64,000 nucleotides of DNA from Hirsutella rhossiliensis (taxonomy: Eukaryota; Ascomycota; Sordariomycetes; Hypocreales; Ophiocordycipitaceae), in the NCBI RefSeq assembly GCF_020360975.1, contig NW_025408673.1, forward strand, positions 3,038,001 to 3,102,000. Reading direction: 5' to 3'. Position numbers and translations under genes: made by a program. Shown here in pieces: positions 9,325 through 19,696 of this stretch. Each line of letters opens with the position of its first letter. Positions within the stretch are counted from its first letter, which is position 1. The notes under the pieces were generated by a model. It did not search any database. It saw nothing but the letters and a program-made list of their open reading frames with translations, and was not told the origin of the DNA.

Positions 9325-10933
9325 ATGAAATATACAGAGTCTGACATTCACAGCGCCCTTGAGGCAATCGCCAATGGCGGATCCGCCAAGAAGGCTGCTC
9401 GCGATTGGGGCGTCCTGAGGGCAACTCTTTACAATCGCATGCATGGTCACGAATGCAGAAAGGATGCATTTTCTGCTCTTCAGAGGCTTTCTCAGACACA
9501 GGAAAAGCAACTTACCGAATGGATTCTCATTCAGGACGCCTTGGGCCTTCCTCCCACTCACTCGCAGATCAGGCAGTTCGCGCAGCGCATGCTCGCCGTC
9601 AAAGGAGACCACACACCGCTCGGAAAACACTGGATGCAAGCATTTTTAAGACGAAATCCTGCAGTTCGGACCCAGAAGTGCCATCACAGAGACTCTGCGC
9701 GTGTCAACGGCGCTTCTACCGAGGTAATTCGGCCTTGGTTCAACAATTTCTTCCTTCCCGAGATTCTGGCTATTAAGCCGGAGAACAGGTACAACATGGA
9801 TGAAGCAGGCATCATGGAAGGACTTGGGGAGAATGGCCTGGTCGTTGGCAGTGCTGAAAAACGATCTGTACAAAAGAAGACGCCTGGTTCTCGGGTCTGG
9901 ACGTCGTTCATCGAGTGCGTGTCCGCTGCCGGCACCTTCCTCCCTCCACCCGTCATTTTCAAGGGCAAATCGGTCCAGCAACAGTGGTTCCCAGAAGATC
10001 TCAGTACTTTTAGTGACTGGCAATTCACTGCGACAAAGAACGGCTGGACTTCGGACCAAACTGCGGTGGAGTGGCTCGAAAAGGTGTTCATTCCAAGAAC
10101 CCAGCCACCCGACCCTTCGGAGCGAAGACTGCTAGTATTGGACGGCCACGGAAGTCACGAGACGGTTGACTTCATGTATCTATGCTACCAGCATCAGATT
10201 CACCTTCTTTTCTTACCTCCCCATACCTCTCATGTGCTGCAACCGCTCGATTTGTCTGTCTTCTCGCTCTTAAGCACTACTACCGCAAACAGGTCGGATT
10301 TCTCAGCCTCCTGACCGATTCAAGCCCAGTCGGCAAGCAAAACTTTCTTTCCTGCTACCAGAAAGCACGCGAGCAAGCGCTCACTGTGTCAAACATCAAG
10401 GGTGGCTGGAAAGCGACGGGTTTGTGGCCGGTGTCGATGGCGAAGCCACTTTGAGCCCTCTTCTGCTGGAGAACAGCAACAGACGCAAAAGAACGCGAAA
10501 AATGTGGCCAATGCATTCAATAGCCACTTACCCACCAGTGACTGGCAATCAGACACATCCCAGATTGCGTGGTCGACCCGAGGCGCTCGCAAGATCTGAA
10601 GGTTCAGGTAGTTCAATTCAACCAGCTAGACGACGACGTGCCCACGAAGAGATTGCTGTTCAGGAAGATCACAAAAGGGTTTGACGAGAAGGATGGCCTT
10701 TTAGAAAAGCTCAATTGCAGATTCAGGCACTGGAAACACAATTGGCGGCCGTCAAGCCGAAAAAAAGGAAGAGGGTGGTCACGAGCCCGAATTCGAGGTT
10801 CGCCAATATTGAGGCAATACGACGGGCGCAGGAGGAGGTGAACGCAGCTGAGAATGAAGAATCTGATGAAACCGAAGCTGAGGTTTCAGAAATAGGTGAC
10901 GATTGTATCGTAGTGCACGGTGGTGGGCAGTGA
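9325..10933 (+). pseudogene. pogo-1 transposase (HTH_psq, CENP-B-like, DDE_1), frameshifted
   Basis: The first ATG is at 9325 (MKYTESDIHSAL). In order: a psq-type helix-turn-helix with GGSAKKAARDWGV, a CENP-B-like helix-turn-helix ending in WMQAFLRRNP, and the DDE_1 core with NMDEAGIMEG (first Asp) and LLVLDGHGSHE (second Asp), then PPHTSHVLQPLD. Near 10265 one missing base breaks the frame. The protein resumes as HYYRKQVGFLSL in another frame and then shifts again before the basic tail PKKRKRVVTSPNSRF, ending at 10933. At least three frameshifts make it inactive. Confidence 0.85.
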
Positions 10934-10977
10934 GAAGGGATTGAATTAATGGTGTTGAAAATGGTCGTGATTTTTTG

Positions 10978-11021
10978 GGGTGCCCAAAACAGGGGGGTGC
11001 CCATTTCTATGTGCAGGGACT
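10978..11021 (+). repeat. pogo-1 right terminal inverted repeat
   Basis: 44 bp ending ATGTGCAGGGACT, the inverse of 9172-9215, followed by target TA. Confidence 0.9.
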
Positions 11022-11044
11022 TAATACCATTCACCTCCGACACT

Positions 11045-12742
11045 ATGTCTGCAGGACCTAGCAGCAGTGCCCCGGGAGGCAGTAGTAATACCCCCGTCCC
11101 TACTATCTATATTGCTCGCGATCCCCCAAGCCAGGAGAGAGTGCAAGGATGGCTGGACAAATATACTGGCATACCGATCGACCTGTCAGACATTGACCTA
11201 TCCTCTGGCATACCCTGTGAACCCAGAGGAAGAGCCAACGCCACGCCACCTGATCACACAACTCGCCCGTGCGTGGACCGACTATGAGAGAGCCAATGTA
11301 GGGAGAATCGACACTCTTATTATGTTCCAAGAGCACTTCGAAGGATGGAATAGTGCACTCTTCGGAAGGATTGAGCCAACGATTCGAGCTGCATTCGTCA
11401 ACTATCTTCGTACGAAGGAAGTGATCACTGGCCCCTTGAGAAGATGCCGACATGACTATCTTCTCGCTTCCCTCGTCACCGAAGAATATTGGGAAACCCA
11501 GGATACCCCGGTCGCCTCCATCGACGAAGGAGCACAACCCACGCCCGCAGCGATCCCTTTGCCCCTCTCACCACCTATTCAACCGCCTGTACAACCTGTC
11601 CAGCAGGCCACTCAATCCGTCACCCCAACCGCTTTTACAAACGCTCCGACGAGCTACACCTTCCCTCACCGCACAAGGATAGCTCCCCAGGTAACACCAG
11701 CTCCCCCTATTACCTACCCCAATTCAGTGGCGATTCCCAAGAGCCAAGTCAGATCCGCCACAATACACCCCATACCGCACATTGCCACCACGAGACGTGC
11801 CGAACACCCCGACCAATGCCCAGACTCTCGCCCTCTTCGTCAAGATTTGGAATAAGGAAGATGCCTACTCAGGTCAACCTTACGATCTCCTTGACGATAA
11901 GATCAGAACTTCCTAACCACCTGCCGTTCGGTTGAAGTCCCCGAGAGCCAGCTACACGCCTTTCTCCCCGCGCCCTTACAGGTCGAGCAAAGACCTACTA
12001 TGACCTTTATCTTGACCCAGACCTCACGTTCGCCGCCGCTTACCGACAACTTAAGCAACATTTCGATACCAACGTGAATCTGGAGCATTACCATACGGAC
12101 TGGTCAACTATCACCTTCAACAGTGTCCGTAGCAAGCACAGTGACAAGGACCTCCACGCTGTGCTTGATATAATGCTTGACAAGCTCCAATTGTGTCAAC
12201 GAGCGATTGGGCCGGAAATAGCTGGCGAAAGCAACCTCCGCAACGCAGTCATCCGCGCTTGCCGTGGAACGCCTGAGCTCAAGCAAGCCTTGTACAAAGC
12301 CCCGCCCATTGCGAACAACTCTTTGCCGACCTCCGCGCCTCTATTGAACTTGCGATCACGGACAACGGTAGCACCCAATGGTATACCGACCGCAAGTATC
12401 AACAGAATAGACCCCTTCCGCAACAATAACAGCGCGAACCCCAAACGACAGCCGCAGAGAAAGAAGGTGTGCTTCATCTGCGGCAAAGCTGGCTGTTGGT
12501 CTACCAAGCATACCATAGAAGAACGGAAACAATCACGGATGTATTTCCTTAATGCCCACAATGCCTCCGACACGACCCCGGACTTCGCCATGTTCCTCGC
12601 CGAATTCGAAGGTCATGAACTTGACGAGACCCTGTCCCTGACTATGATACTGCCAATGAAATTGACGATGAAGACCCAGCGATTGGCTCGCTGTTCTTCA
12701 CGCAATCATTCCTCGCAGATTACGCTGTTTTACACCGTCTGA
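11045..12742 (+). pseudogene. copia-2 Gag, frameshifted, with zinc knuckle
   Basis: The start ATG at 11045 reads MSAGPSSSAPGGSSNTPVPT. After a shift near 11215 the frame continues with FQEHFEGWNSALFGRIEP, a motif conserved in the second copy at 48.3 kb as QHFEGWNQDIWNRV. A proline-rich stretch and two more shifts follow. The last frame (from about 12074) contains the CCHC-like knuckle CFICGKAGCWSTKHTIEER. At least three frameshifts are needed. Confidence 0.8.
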
Positions 12743-13062
12743 CTAAGGAAGATGCCTATAGCGCTCCTCAAAAGGCCCCGGCACAACAATTCCTTGTCGA
12801 TGACCGTTACACAACGCGTTATCAGGGCATCATGCTCGACACAGGTGCTTCCGACGTTTCAACCGCTGGCCTAGACCAATTCCATGCCTGGCAGCGCGAA
12901 GACCACTGCGCTACCCTCGATACCACCCGCGCAGGCCAGGCAGGCATCTCCTTTGGAGATGGACCCCGGATTGTGTCTGTCGGTGCGACCGCGATTCGCA
13001 CGGCATTCGGGCCCGTTGATTTCCACGTTCTTCCCACTAAGACCCCGTTCCTCCTCTCCTAG
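12743..13062 (+). pseudogene. copia-2 aspartic protease domain
   Basis: The frame through 12832 contains GIMLDTGASDVSTAG (retropepsin active site D-T-G-A) followed by ISFGDGPRIVSVGA and FHVLPTKTPFLLS, then a stop at 13060-13062. The corresponding second copy at 46.3-46.65 kb has MIDTGAAKVSTAG. The catalytic motif is intact but the domain is separated from gag and integrase by stops or shifts. Confidence 0.8.
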
Positions 13063-13065
13063 CCG

Positions 13066-14093
13066 ATATGGACCGGCTAGGCTTGTTTTTCAACAATCAG
13101 ACCAACGAAGTCGTCCGCGATGACATTCGCGTTCCCGCAGTACGTAAATTGGGCCACGCATGGTTCCATCTAGGTGAAGAAGAGACTGCGAGTATTCCTG
13201 ACCGAACGCGAATTGCGACGACTTCACCGACGATTCGGTCACCCGGCCACAGCTAGACTCCACCGACTGCTTAGATGTGCCGGGCATGATGATATTGATG
13301 AGCAGTCAATCCGTGAGATCACGAGGATGTGCCACCACTGTCAAATCAACGGCACCTCCCCAACGCTTCAGGTTTACCCTTAGAGACGACCGCGAGTTCA
13401 ATTTCGAGATAACCGCGGATGTAGTCCAAATAGGCGGAAAGCCTGTGCTACACGTGATCGACGAAGCCACAGCGTTCCAAGGCGCCAGGTTCCTCCTCGA
13501 TGACCGCCCGAGACACCTGGGAAACGCTACGGATGCTGTGGATAGACACCTACCAAGGCCCCGGACTTTATGCGCCACGATGCCGGCACTAACTTTGCAG
13601 CAGAGGAGTTCCAAAAGAGGCATCGCTGATGGGTATCACTTGCAGGCAGGTGCCTATCGAAGCCCACAACTCGATTGGAAAGGTAGAAAGGCACACGGCC
13701 CTCCGCCGCGCCTACGATATCCTCCAAGCAGAGTTGGGTGAGTCGAGAAGCCCAGATGCCCTCCTCCAAATGGCTGTAAAGGCAGTCAATGACACAGCCG
13801 GCCCGGATGGCCTTGTCCCTACCCTCCTCGTCTTCGGCGCATACCCACGAATCAACCACGATTCACCGCCCTCTCCCCCTATGATCAAGCGCGCAGAGGC
13901 TATTCGGAAAGCCATGGCAGCTCTGCACCGTGCTGCCGCTGCCCGTCAGGTTAGAGATGCCCTCAACACGAGGAATGGACCAAATGTAGAGCGCGCTGCA
14001 GAGCTTCCCTGCAGAGCGAGGTCCTCGTGTGGAGAGAGGCTGACGGCTGGACCGGCCCGTGGATCGTTATCGGCAATAACGGCCACGAAATAA
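13066..14093 (+). pseudogene. copia-2 pre-integrase and integrase region
   Basis: LRRLHRRFGHPATARLHRL with CHHC gives the HHCC zinc site (13.20-13.35 kb). The core follows as VLHVIDEATAFQGA, a segment with THDAGTNF-like coding read out of frame (13.57 kb), and VPIEAHNSIGKVERH (catalytic Glu region) in the frame from 13629. Domain order fits copia. Several frameshifts break it. Confidence 0.75.
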
Positions 14094-14255
14094 CAATCAA
14101 TCATGTCAATGGCCCCAAACTTCAGGATCACAGCGGTCAAGAAATACCACCGTGATCCTCAGGCCCCTCATCACAACCCCACGACGACTCGCAGCCGTCC
14201 CGACGAGTCGACCCCAATGCACCCCTAACCCCGATCAAGATGATGCCCCTGCCCT

Positions 14256-15290
14256 GTGCTCCTACCTGAACAACGCCGACGAGGACGCCCCAAAGGCTCC
14301 AAGAACAAGCCCAAGACCGGCGTAGCCAACCTGTCAAAGAAGGAAGTTAATCACTATGATCACGCTGTTCAATTGCGCCGCGAAGGCCACATCACCACAC
14401 CAGGTGCCCCCTTTGAACAGTCCGATACCCAAGAGATTAACAACCTAATCGCACAGGGTGTGTTTGAGTTCATTCGTTTCGACCCCGTGGCCCACAAAGG
14501 CCAAAGACTCTTTAAAGCACGCATGGTCCGCGAAGTTAAAGGACTCGGACCAACCACAAGGCCCTACGAGAAATCCCGTCTCGTCATTCAAGGCTATAAC
14601 GATCGTGATAAAGAGAATATCCTTACCCAGTCGCCGACCGTGCAACGGGCAGCACAGCGGCTACTCCTCTCAATTGCCCCTCCTCGCAGGTGAAGCCTCC
14701 GTCTTCCTGCGTGATATCACACAAGCATATATTCAGTCCAAAACCCCTGAATCGTACGATACTCGCACGCCTCCCAGCGGAATTAGTGCCCGCTATCCCC
14801 AGACACCATCATCCATGTCATCCTTCCCTGTATGGCATAGCAGAGTCAGGTCTCCATTGGTTCGTGACATATTATAGGCATCATCGTGAGCGCCTCGGTA
14901 TGACACATTCCACCTTTGACCCCTGCTTGTTGATCTCCATGATCAAGCCGCCGGCTTCGGCATGGTCGCTATGCAGACGGATGACACCCTCCTCCTCGCC
15001 TCCCCTGAGTTCGCGGCCGCAGAAGAAAGAGAGATCCAGAAGGCTAAGCTCCGCTCGAAACCAAGGAGCCAGCTATCGGCCGCGACTCCCCTCGAGTTTA
15101 ATGGTTGCACACTTCTAGCCGAAAAAGACGACCTTATCATCCAGCAGAAGGGCCAAGGCCAGAAGTTAGCCACCATCTTTCTCTCTCCACGGATCGCGCG
15201 CAGCAATACGCCCAACAGCGCGCGCGCGAGCATATATCGCATCAATCTGCCAGCCCGAGGCCACGTTCGACTACTCAGTCGCAGCACAAG
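14256..15290 (+). pseudogene. copia-2 reverse transcriptase region
   Basis: The frame 14256-14693 contains FKARMVREVKG and SRLVIQGYND followed by ILTQSPTVQRAAQRL, the start of a copia RT. Other frames continue with RDITQAYIQS (about 14.72 kb) and a TDDTLLLASPEFA segment (about 14.98 kb) that should hold the catalytic xxDD box, here read as QTDDT. Frames change at least twice. The RT is not functional. Confidence 0.75.
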
Positions 15291-15935
15291 TGCAGCAGCC
15301 GGAAGCCCCGGACTACAAGACCCTGAACAAGCGGATACAATGGCAGACCGACAACCTGCAACGAGGACTCCGCTATGTTCCCTTGGCCTTTTCGACTGCG
15401 AAGCTAATGGTATTCACGGACGGTTCGTTCGCGAACAAAGACCTAAGCTCACAACTGGGCTTTGTTATTGTGCTCGCCAACGAGGAACAGAGCCCTGCTG
15501 ATTTCACGATCAGAGGCAATGTCCTGCACTGGTCATCTACGAAGAGCAAGCGAGTGACCCGGAGCGTGCTAGCCTCGGAGATCTACGGCATGGTCCAAGG
15601 TTTCGATATGGCCATTGTCATCGCGACCACCCTGCAGGCTATTGTCAAGCAGCTGGACCTACCCCGACTCCTCATTGTCTGCACCGACTCATACTCGCTA
15701 TACGAATGCCTCGTAAAGCTCGGGACCACGAAAGAGAAGCGACTCATGATTGATATCATGGCGCTAAGGCAGTCCTACGAGCAGCGCGAGATGGCAGAGA
15801 TCCGTTGGATCAATGGGGATGACAACCCGGCTGATGCGATGACCAAGCAGCACCCAACCGTGCTTTGGAACGGTTGATTGAGACGAACAGGCTGACGATT
15901 CGAGTGGAAGGATATGTACAACGACCCGTGACCGC
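15290..15935 (+). pseudogene. copia-2 RNase H domain
   Basis: Residues KRIQWQTDNLQRGLRYV lead into MVFTDGSFANKDLSSQLGFV (first catalytic Asp), VLASEIYGMVQG (Glu), CTDSYSLYECL (Asp) and NGDDNPADAMTK (last Asp). The catalytic set of RNase H is present, and the 195-residue stretch is one of the few unbroken parts of copia-2. A close homologue lies on the minus strand at 56383-57012. Confidence 0.85.
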
Positions 15936-16050
15936 AGACACCACCTAACGACAAACGACTCCATGATGACGAGCCTCCCTTCATTGAGACCGGAATGAAG
16001 GGCAGGCACGGCAGTCTTCGGATTCCATCACGAAAAGAAAAGACTGCCTG

Positions 16051-16325
16051 TGTTGGAATACTAACCTGCTGAGTAACCCGTGCAATCGGGATACCATCAC
16101 GGTTCATGCACGACTCCCACGTGACACCCTACCCCGCGATCAGGGCACGCAGCCCCGGCTGCATGCCCCCATTACCGGGTGCACATTCCGTTTCTTGTGA
16201 ATAGCTTCCTCTTCCCTAGTTAGTTACAATTGAAGTCATCACCGGTTACCCTACCTGTCGTGACTGTGACTCAGCCTACAGCTTGTGCGCATGCGTATCT
16301 GTAGGCACATAGGTGCCTACCATCA
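16051..16325 (+). repeat. copia-2 3' LTR
   Basis: 275 bp, TGTTGG...CCATCA. It differs from the 5' LTR by single-base indels near GGGTGC and CCCTAG. Confidence 0.9.
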
Positions 16326-16429
16326 GTCAGCATATTTTAATCCACTAGCCGCCCCCGCCAGTGGAATGGACAGTGGGTCCTCTCAGTGGATCCACGCGTG
16401 GATTCAGTTGAGTGGTTTGCAACCCTGAA

Positions 16430-16650
16430 TATCATATTGAACCACACTGAATGACAAATACCGAGGTGAAATTCCTGACCTTGTAAGCCGAAGATATTTG
16501 ATTCCAAGGTGGTTGGCTGTGTTTGAGGTTGTCATCTACGTTAACACAAAATGGAAGACCTTAAATGCCGACAACCTCAAACACAGCCAACCACCTTGGA
16601 ATCAAATATTTTCGGAACGGGATGACTTACAACAATGCGGTTCAATATGG
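16430..16650. repeat. Long inverted repeat (fold-back element)
   Basis: The core arms 16488-16533 and 16570-16615 are complementary over 46 bp with one mismatch and a 36-nt loop. Outside them TTGTAAG / CTTACAA and CATATTGAACC / GGTTCAATATG continue the palindrome imperfectly to about 16430-16650. I see no gene inside. It could be a MITE or a source of hairpin RNA. Confidence 0.8.
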
Positions 16651-16692
16651 TACGAGGTACAACTGTATATGTCACTTGGTTATTCCGAAATT

Positions 16693-16702
16693 GTTTATAT
16701 AA
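16693..16702 (+). promoter_or_regulatory. Candidate TATA box upstream of the 17001 gene
   Basis: GTTTATATAAGG lies about 300 bp upstream of ATG 17001, followed by a CAAA/AAAC-rich leader. Position and context suit a fungal promoter. There is no direct evidence of use. Confidence 0.3.
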
Positions 16703-17000
16703 GGAGGAGTCTGCTCCCCTCTTATCGTCCAGCTTTTAGAATCATCACTCGGAGACAAAAACAAAAAAATAAAACTAAAACTGTGGGAATGTACATCATC
16801 AATAACAATGAGGTGTAGTTACAGACTGCATGAGGCCACATAACCACCGCAGTGGCTTCCCCTCCTCTAGCTAGAATAACAAGACGAATACACACACACC
16901 GGTTAACCACAACAATTGCAATTGCAAAGGCCTACCAACAAAAACGAAAACTGTGCAAACAGACCAAAAACGAAAACAACAGCCAGAGTTGGTTGGAGGA

Positions 17001-18254
17001 ATGATCGGCATTGACGTCGTGGGCTCCACTATTCGAGTCGGGGTGGAGGGAGAGGATGGTAGCCCCATTATGGGGGGCGGGACCGTGAGAACTGTTGAGA
17101 CGGGTGCGGGGAAAGATGTGATTTCTGCCGGGGAGTTGTCAGCTACCGGTCTTAGAGGGTGTCCCCGGTCGCCGCAGAACTTGAGTCGTCTCTGTCGTCT
17201 CGACTCTCCACCCGGCATTGGACTGCTCGGCTACCTGCTGCTCCTGTTGGCCTGTCTGGTATATCATGTTGCGACAGCCGACAGGGTGGCCAGTGTGGAT
17301 ATATCCGGAGTGGACCGCGCTTGCGTCCCCTACGGCAGGCCGTATGTTACATACGCCTGCTGGCCTGGTGGGCAACTGGAGTACTTCTCGGTATGTTCGG
17401 ACGGGGGGTACGTGTACGTAGGCGACGGGCACGGCAACGCCGTCGAGGGGCTGGGGTTGTTCTACAACTGTTTGCCAGTCAGCGTCCGCTCCTTAGGTCG
17501 TGGCTATGAGTCCCACGGGCTTGGAACCAAACCGATTGGGTGGCGATGGCTCAATGTCATCGGTGGGCGTCAGAACGTCTGTGCTAACCCCCTCAAGGAT
17601 CCTGCGACCACCGGTCAACCCGCCACGAAACCGGACAAGGAGATGGTAAGCCGACTGACGGTTCGTCCATGGGGGACTAGAGACCAAAGTGGTCGGCCTG
17701 TCACCCAGTTGAATGTCTCTCGGCAGCCGGATGGTGTCCCGGCTGATTGGCCGCCCGACGGACTCCCCCGAATCCGTTCATACTGTGATTTGCATGGTAT
17801 ACCCTCCCTCGTTTTGCTGTGCAACTTAATAGGCGTCGGCGAACTCATACACTTTTGCCGCGACACAGAACGCGGGTGGTGGTATGACATGTTCGGCAAC
17901 CAGTTCGAGGACGACAGTGTGGGATGTTACTGTCGCCCGGTCGGGATCAGAGTACCCGAGAGGCCCTTCGAACCGGGCACCGCGGGGGGTAGGAAACAGC
18001 CGGTGCGTCGGGTTACTGTCGGGGCCGACTTCTCCACCCAACCAGCTGAGCAAAACTCGATGTCATTCCAGCCCGGACCAGCGAACCCATGGGCTAGAGG
18101 GGTGTGGGGGTTCCTGACGCGAGGGCCCCACCGCTCTGAGAAATCTCTACCACGCCGGACGGTACGGGTCAGCGGGACGGATGCGGACTCTAGCCACGTG
18201 GTGCTAGTGCCAGGTGCCATCGCGCCGCGGTACGGTCCCGAGCCGGAGTATTAG
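17001..18254 (+). CDS. Unrecognised protein with one predicted membrane segment
   Basis: From ATG 17001 the frame codes 417 residues to TAG 18252-18254. Upstream in-frame codons reach 16953 without an ATG. Residues about 71-91 (GIGLLGYLLLLLACLVYHV) form a strong hydrophobic segment, preceded by a basic, cysteine-containing stretch. The following 100 residues carry several spaced Cys and aromatic residues (RACVPYG, TYACWPGG, FSVCSDGG, FYNC), suggesting a disulphide-bonded lumenal or extracellular part. The C-terminal 150 residues are proline- and glycine-rich. I do not recognise a family. The region is more GC-rich than its flanks. A frame this long is unlikely by chance, but other frames here are also fairly open. 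Confidence 0.5.
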   Translation: MIGIDVVGSTIRVGVEGEDGSPIMGGGTVRTVETGAGKDVISAGELSATGLRGCPRSPQNLSRLCRLDSPPGIGLLGYLLLLLACLVYHVATADRVASVDISGVDRACVPYGRPYVTYACWPGGQLEYFSVCSDGGYVYVGDGHGNAVEGLGLFYNCLPVSVRSLGRGYESHGLGTKPIGWRWLNVIGGRQNVCANPLKDPATTGQPATKPDKEMVSRLTVRPWGTRDQSGRPVTQLNVSRQPDGVPADWPPDGLPRIRSYCDLHGIPSLVLLCNLIGVGELIHFCRDTERGWWYDMFGNQFEDDSVGCYCRPVGIRVPERPFEPGTAGGRKQPVRRVTVGADFSTQPAEQNSMSFQPGPANPWARGVWGFLTRGPHRSEKSLPRRTVRVSGTDADSSHVVLVPGAIAPRYGPEPEY

Positions 18255-18556
18255 TTGGCTGGCCTTGGGTCGTCCACGGCGGATCGGCGTTCATCGGAAC
18301 TGGGAAGATGGTGTTGGGTCGGGATGGCCCCGACAGACAAGTTCGGACAGACATATTGCAGGGATTATCGCGCTAAGCATGGGTTAAAAGCCATCGCGCC
18401 TCGACTACCTACAGCCTGAACAGGCATAAGTGCCATTTTCAGTCTGAAGGGAAATCCACTACCATCCTACCCCCCCCTTCAGCTCAGGTAAACGACACTA
18501 GCCTCACCAAAAATCCTAAACTTAAACAGCTTGTATTCCGATGAAATATTATGATA
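18255..18556. other. Intergenic stretch, nothing recognised
   Basis: No coding frame or repeat is recognised between the 17001 gene and the solo LTR. A C-run (CCCCCCCTTC) lies near 18471. Confidence 0.5.
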
Positions 18557-18767
18557 TGTCGGGAGGTCTGTACTGCAGTAACGCAATGGGTTGTATTCAA
18601 GATGTCTAGCTAGGAAGGGAGGAAGGGAATGAGGGGGCACACTACGTGCCCTTTATACACGGATCCCCGAGGTCCATACACGTGACGCTAAGGGTCACGT
18701 GTGCGTGTGTGCGCACCTCCCTAGGCTCCCTTACAATCCTACTATAGCTATATGCTACATTCCCACA
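18557..18767. repeat. Solo LTR with 5-bp target duplication
   Basis: The 211-bp segment starts TGTCGGGAGG and ends ATTCCCACA. It is flanked by TGATA at 18552-18556 and 18768-18772. No internal element sequence adjoins it. TG...CA ends and a perfect duplication fit an LTR left after LTR-LTR recombination. The family is not otherwise present in the window. Confidence 0.7.
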
Positions 18768-18813
18768 TGATACGTATATAAAAACTATCTTATTTGAAAG
18801 AGAATTGAACAAA

Positions 18814-19311
18814 TTACTCGCTTCTTGGTCTTTTGATCACGCGACCCAGCCGGGTGGTGCGCCGAGGAGGCTCAGGTACCCTGACTTCAATCACCGAAGC
18901 CGTCTCCGTCTCCGTATCCGCCTCCTTCTCTGACGAGCCGCAATCCACCACAACAACCCTTTTTGGGCTCCCAGTTGTTAATACAGACTCTCCAGCCGCC
19001 AGCGCTTCTGCGAGACCCATGAAGCGTCTATTTGGGTTAGGAATGGCCCTTCTCTTTCTTCCTCTCTTGAGCCTGTCCACTTCCTCCTCCAGCCTGGCAA
19101 TTTTACTACTATGCTCTGTCAACGTCTGTTCTTGGGCTTCCCAGCCTTTGGCTCTCTTGGAATATCGTCTTCGAGTCGCAGGTGTCTTATTCTTGCCAAG
19201 ATCACGAATATGGCGGCTAGTTTTCGGCGTGTCGTCAGATCCCAAAAATGGCCTATACTCAGGTGAGGCCATAACTTTGTCGTCCTGGATTTCTCTCACG
19301 AAGAGAGTATG
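18814..19311 (-). pseudogene. C-terminal fragment of a fungal pogo-type transposase joined to a promoter block
   Basis: The 165-residue minus-strand frame has a coiled region (SSKIARLEEEVDRLKRGRK) then RRAIPNPNRRFMGLAEALAA and an acidic tail. The K/R-R-x-IPNPNRRFM-LAEALA motif is the signature C-terminus of Fot1/Tan1-like DDE_1 transposases, and pogo-1 has a comparable SPNSRFANIEAI. No catalytic domain is present. The 5' end reads straight out of the recurring promoter block (TTCGTGAGA), so the fragment may be transcribed as a fusion. No ATG is seen at the very start; an in-frame ATG lies at MASPEYRPF. Confidence 0.55.
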
Positions 19312-19399
19312 CAAGTGGGCATTGATTGTTTTAATAATAGGTGTGTTTGGTTGTATTCCGTTGTGTCTGTCCCTCTTGCAATGCCCTCTTCTAGGCTCC
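19298..19399 (-). promoter_or_regulatory. Second copy of the recurring promoter/start block
   Basis: Over about 100 bp this is nearly the same as 7772-7874, including ATGCCCACTTGCATAC and GGGACAGACACAACGGAA on the minus strand. It is cut at GGCTCC by the left LTR of gypsy-1, at the point where the 7.8-kb copy continues into its TATA box. Gypsy-1 therefore inserted between this start region and its promoter core. Confidence 0.5.
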
Positions 19400-19589
19400 A
19401 GTAACGGGCAAGCCGCTTTAACGGCGGCTGCGCCGCCTAGCTTCTAGAACCTTCCATTGGCTCGAAGCTATAAAATGCTATTGTGCTCTCATGTAGTAGA
19501 TTCTCTTTCTTTCTTTCTTTCTTCTCTATCTTGATAGTAAACAGCATAGGGACTAGTTAGTTGTATCAACTCACTAGAGGCCTTTCACA
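19400..19589 (+). repeat. gypsy-1 5' LTR
   Basis: 190 bp, ending CCTTTCACA. The first base is A where the right LTR has T (TGTAACGGG). It contains a (TTTC)n run near 19510. Confidence 0.88.
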
Positions 19590-19598
19590 TACTATCAA

Positions 19599-19652
19599 GA
19601 ACACTGAAGACACCGAAGACACTGAAGACACCGAAGACACCGAAGGCACCAA
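19599..19652 (+). repeat. Short tandem repeat in the gypsy-1 leader
   Basis: Five to six copies of a 9-bp unit GAAGACACC/T follow the LTR directly, ahead of the gag ATG at 19697. Confidence 0.8.
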
Positions 19653-19696
19653 AGTAACTGAGTCCCGTCGAAATATTAGCGTTCAGCGAAGTCGCG

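Larger units (their letters stand above)
9172..11021 (+). mobile_element. pogo-type DNA transposon, pogo-1, nested in copia-2
   Basis: The element is 1850 bp with 44-bp terminal inverted repeats (AGTCCCTGCACATAG...) that match exactly by eye, flanked by TA at 9170-9171 and 11022-11023. TA duplication and a CENP-B-like transposase mark the Tc1/mariner-pogo group. It lies between the copia-2 5' LTR and gag. The ends look intact but the transposase is frameshifted, so it would need help to move. Confidence 0.92.
8487..16325 (+). mobile_element. Ty1/copia LTR retrotransposon, copia-2 (degraded, with nested pogo-1)
   Basis: The LTRs at 8487-8759 (273 bp) and 16051-16325 (275 bp) differ by two single-base indels that I can see. 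Between them, on the plus strand, lie a leader, a nested 1850-bp pogo transposon, gag with a zinc knuckle, protease, integrase, RT and RNase H in copia order, all split by frameshifts. Flanking pentamers GTATG and GTCAG do not match exactly. Relatives occur at 46152-48373 and 56383-57313. Without pogo-1 the element would be about 6 kb. Confidence 0.9.

Noticed and set aside
8482..16330. Target duplication for copia-2
   Set aside because: GTATG and GTCAG share only three of five positions.
16953..17000. Longer start for the orphan gene at 16953
   Set aside because: The codon is GTG. The first ATG in frame is 17001, and nuclear genes start at ATG.
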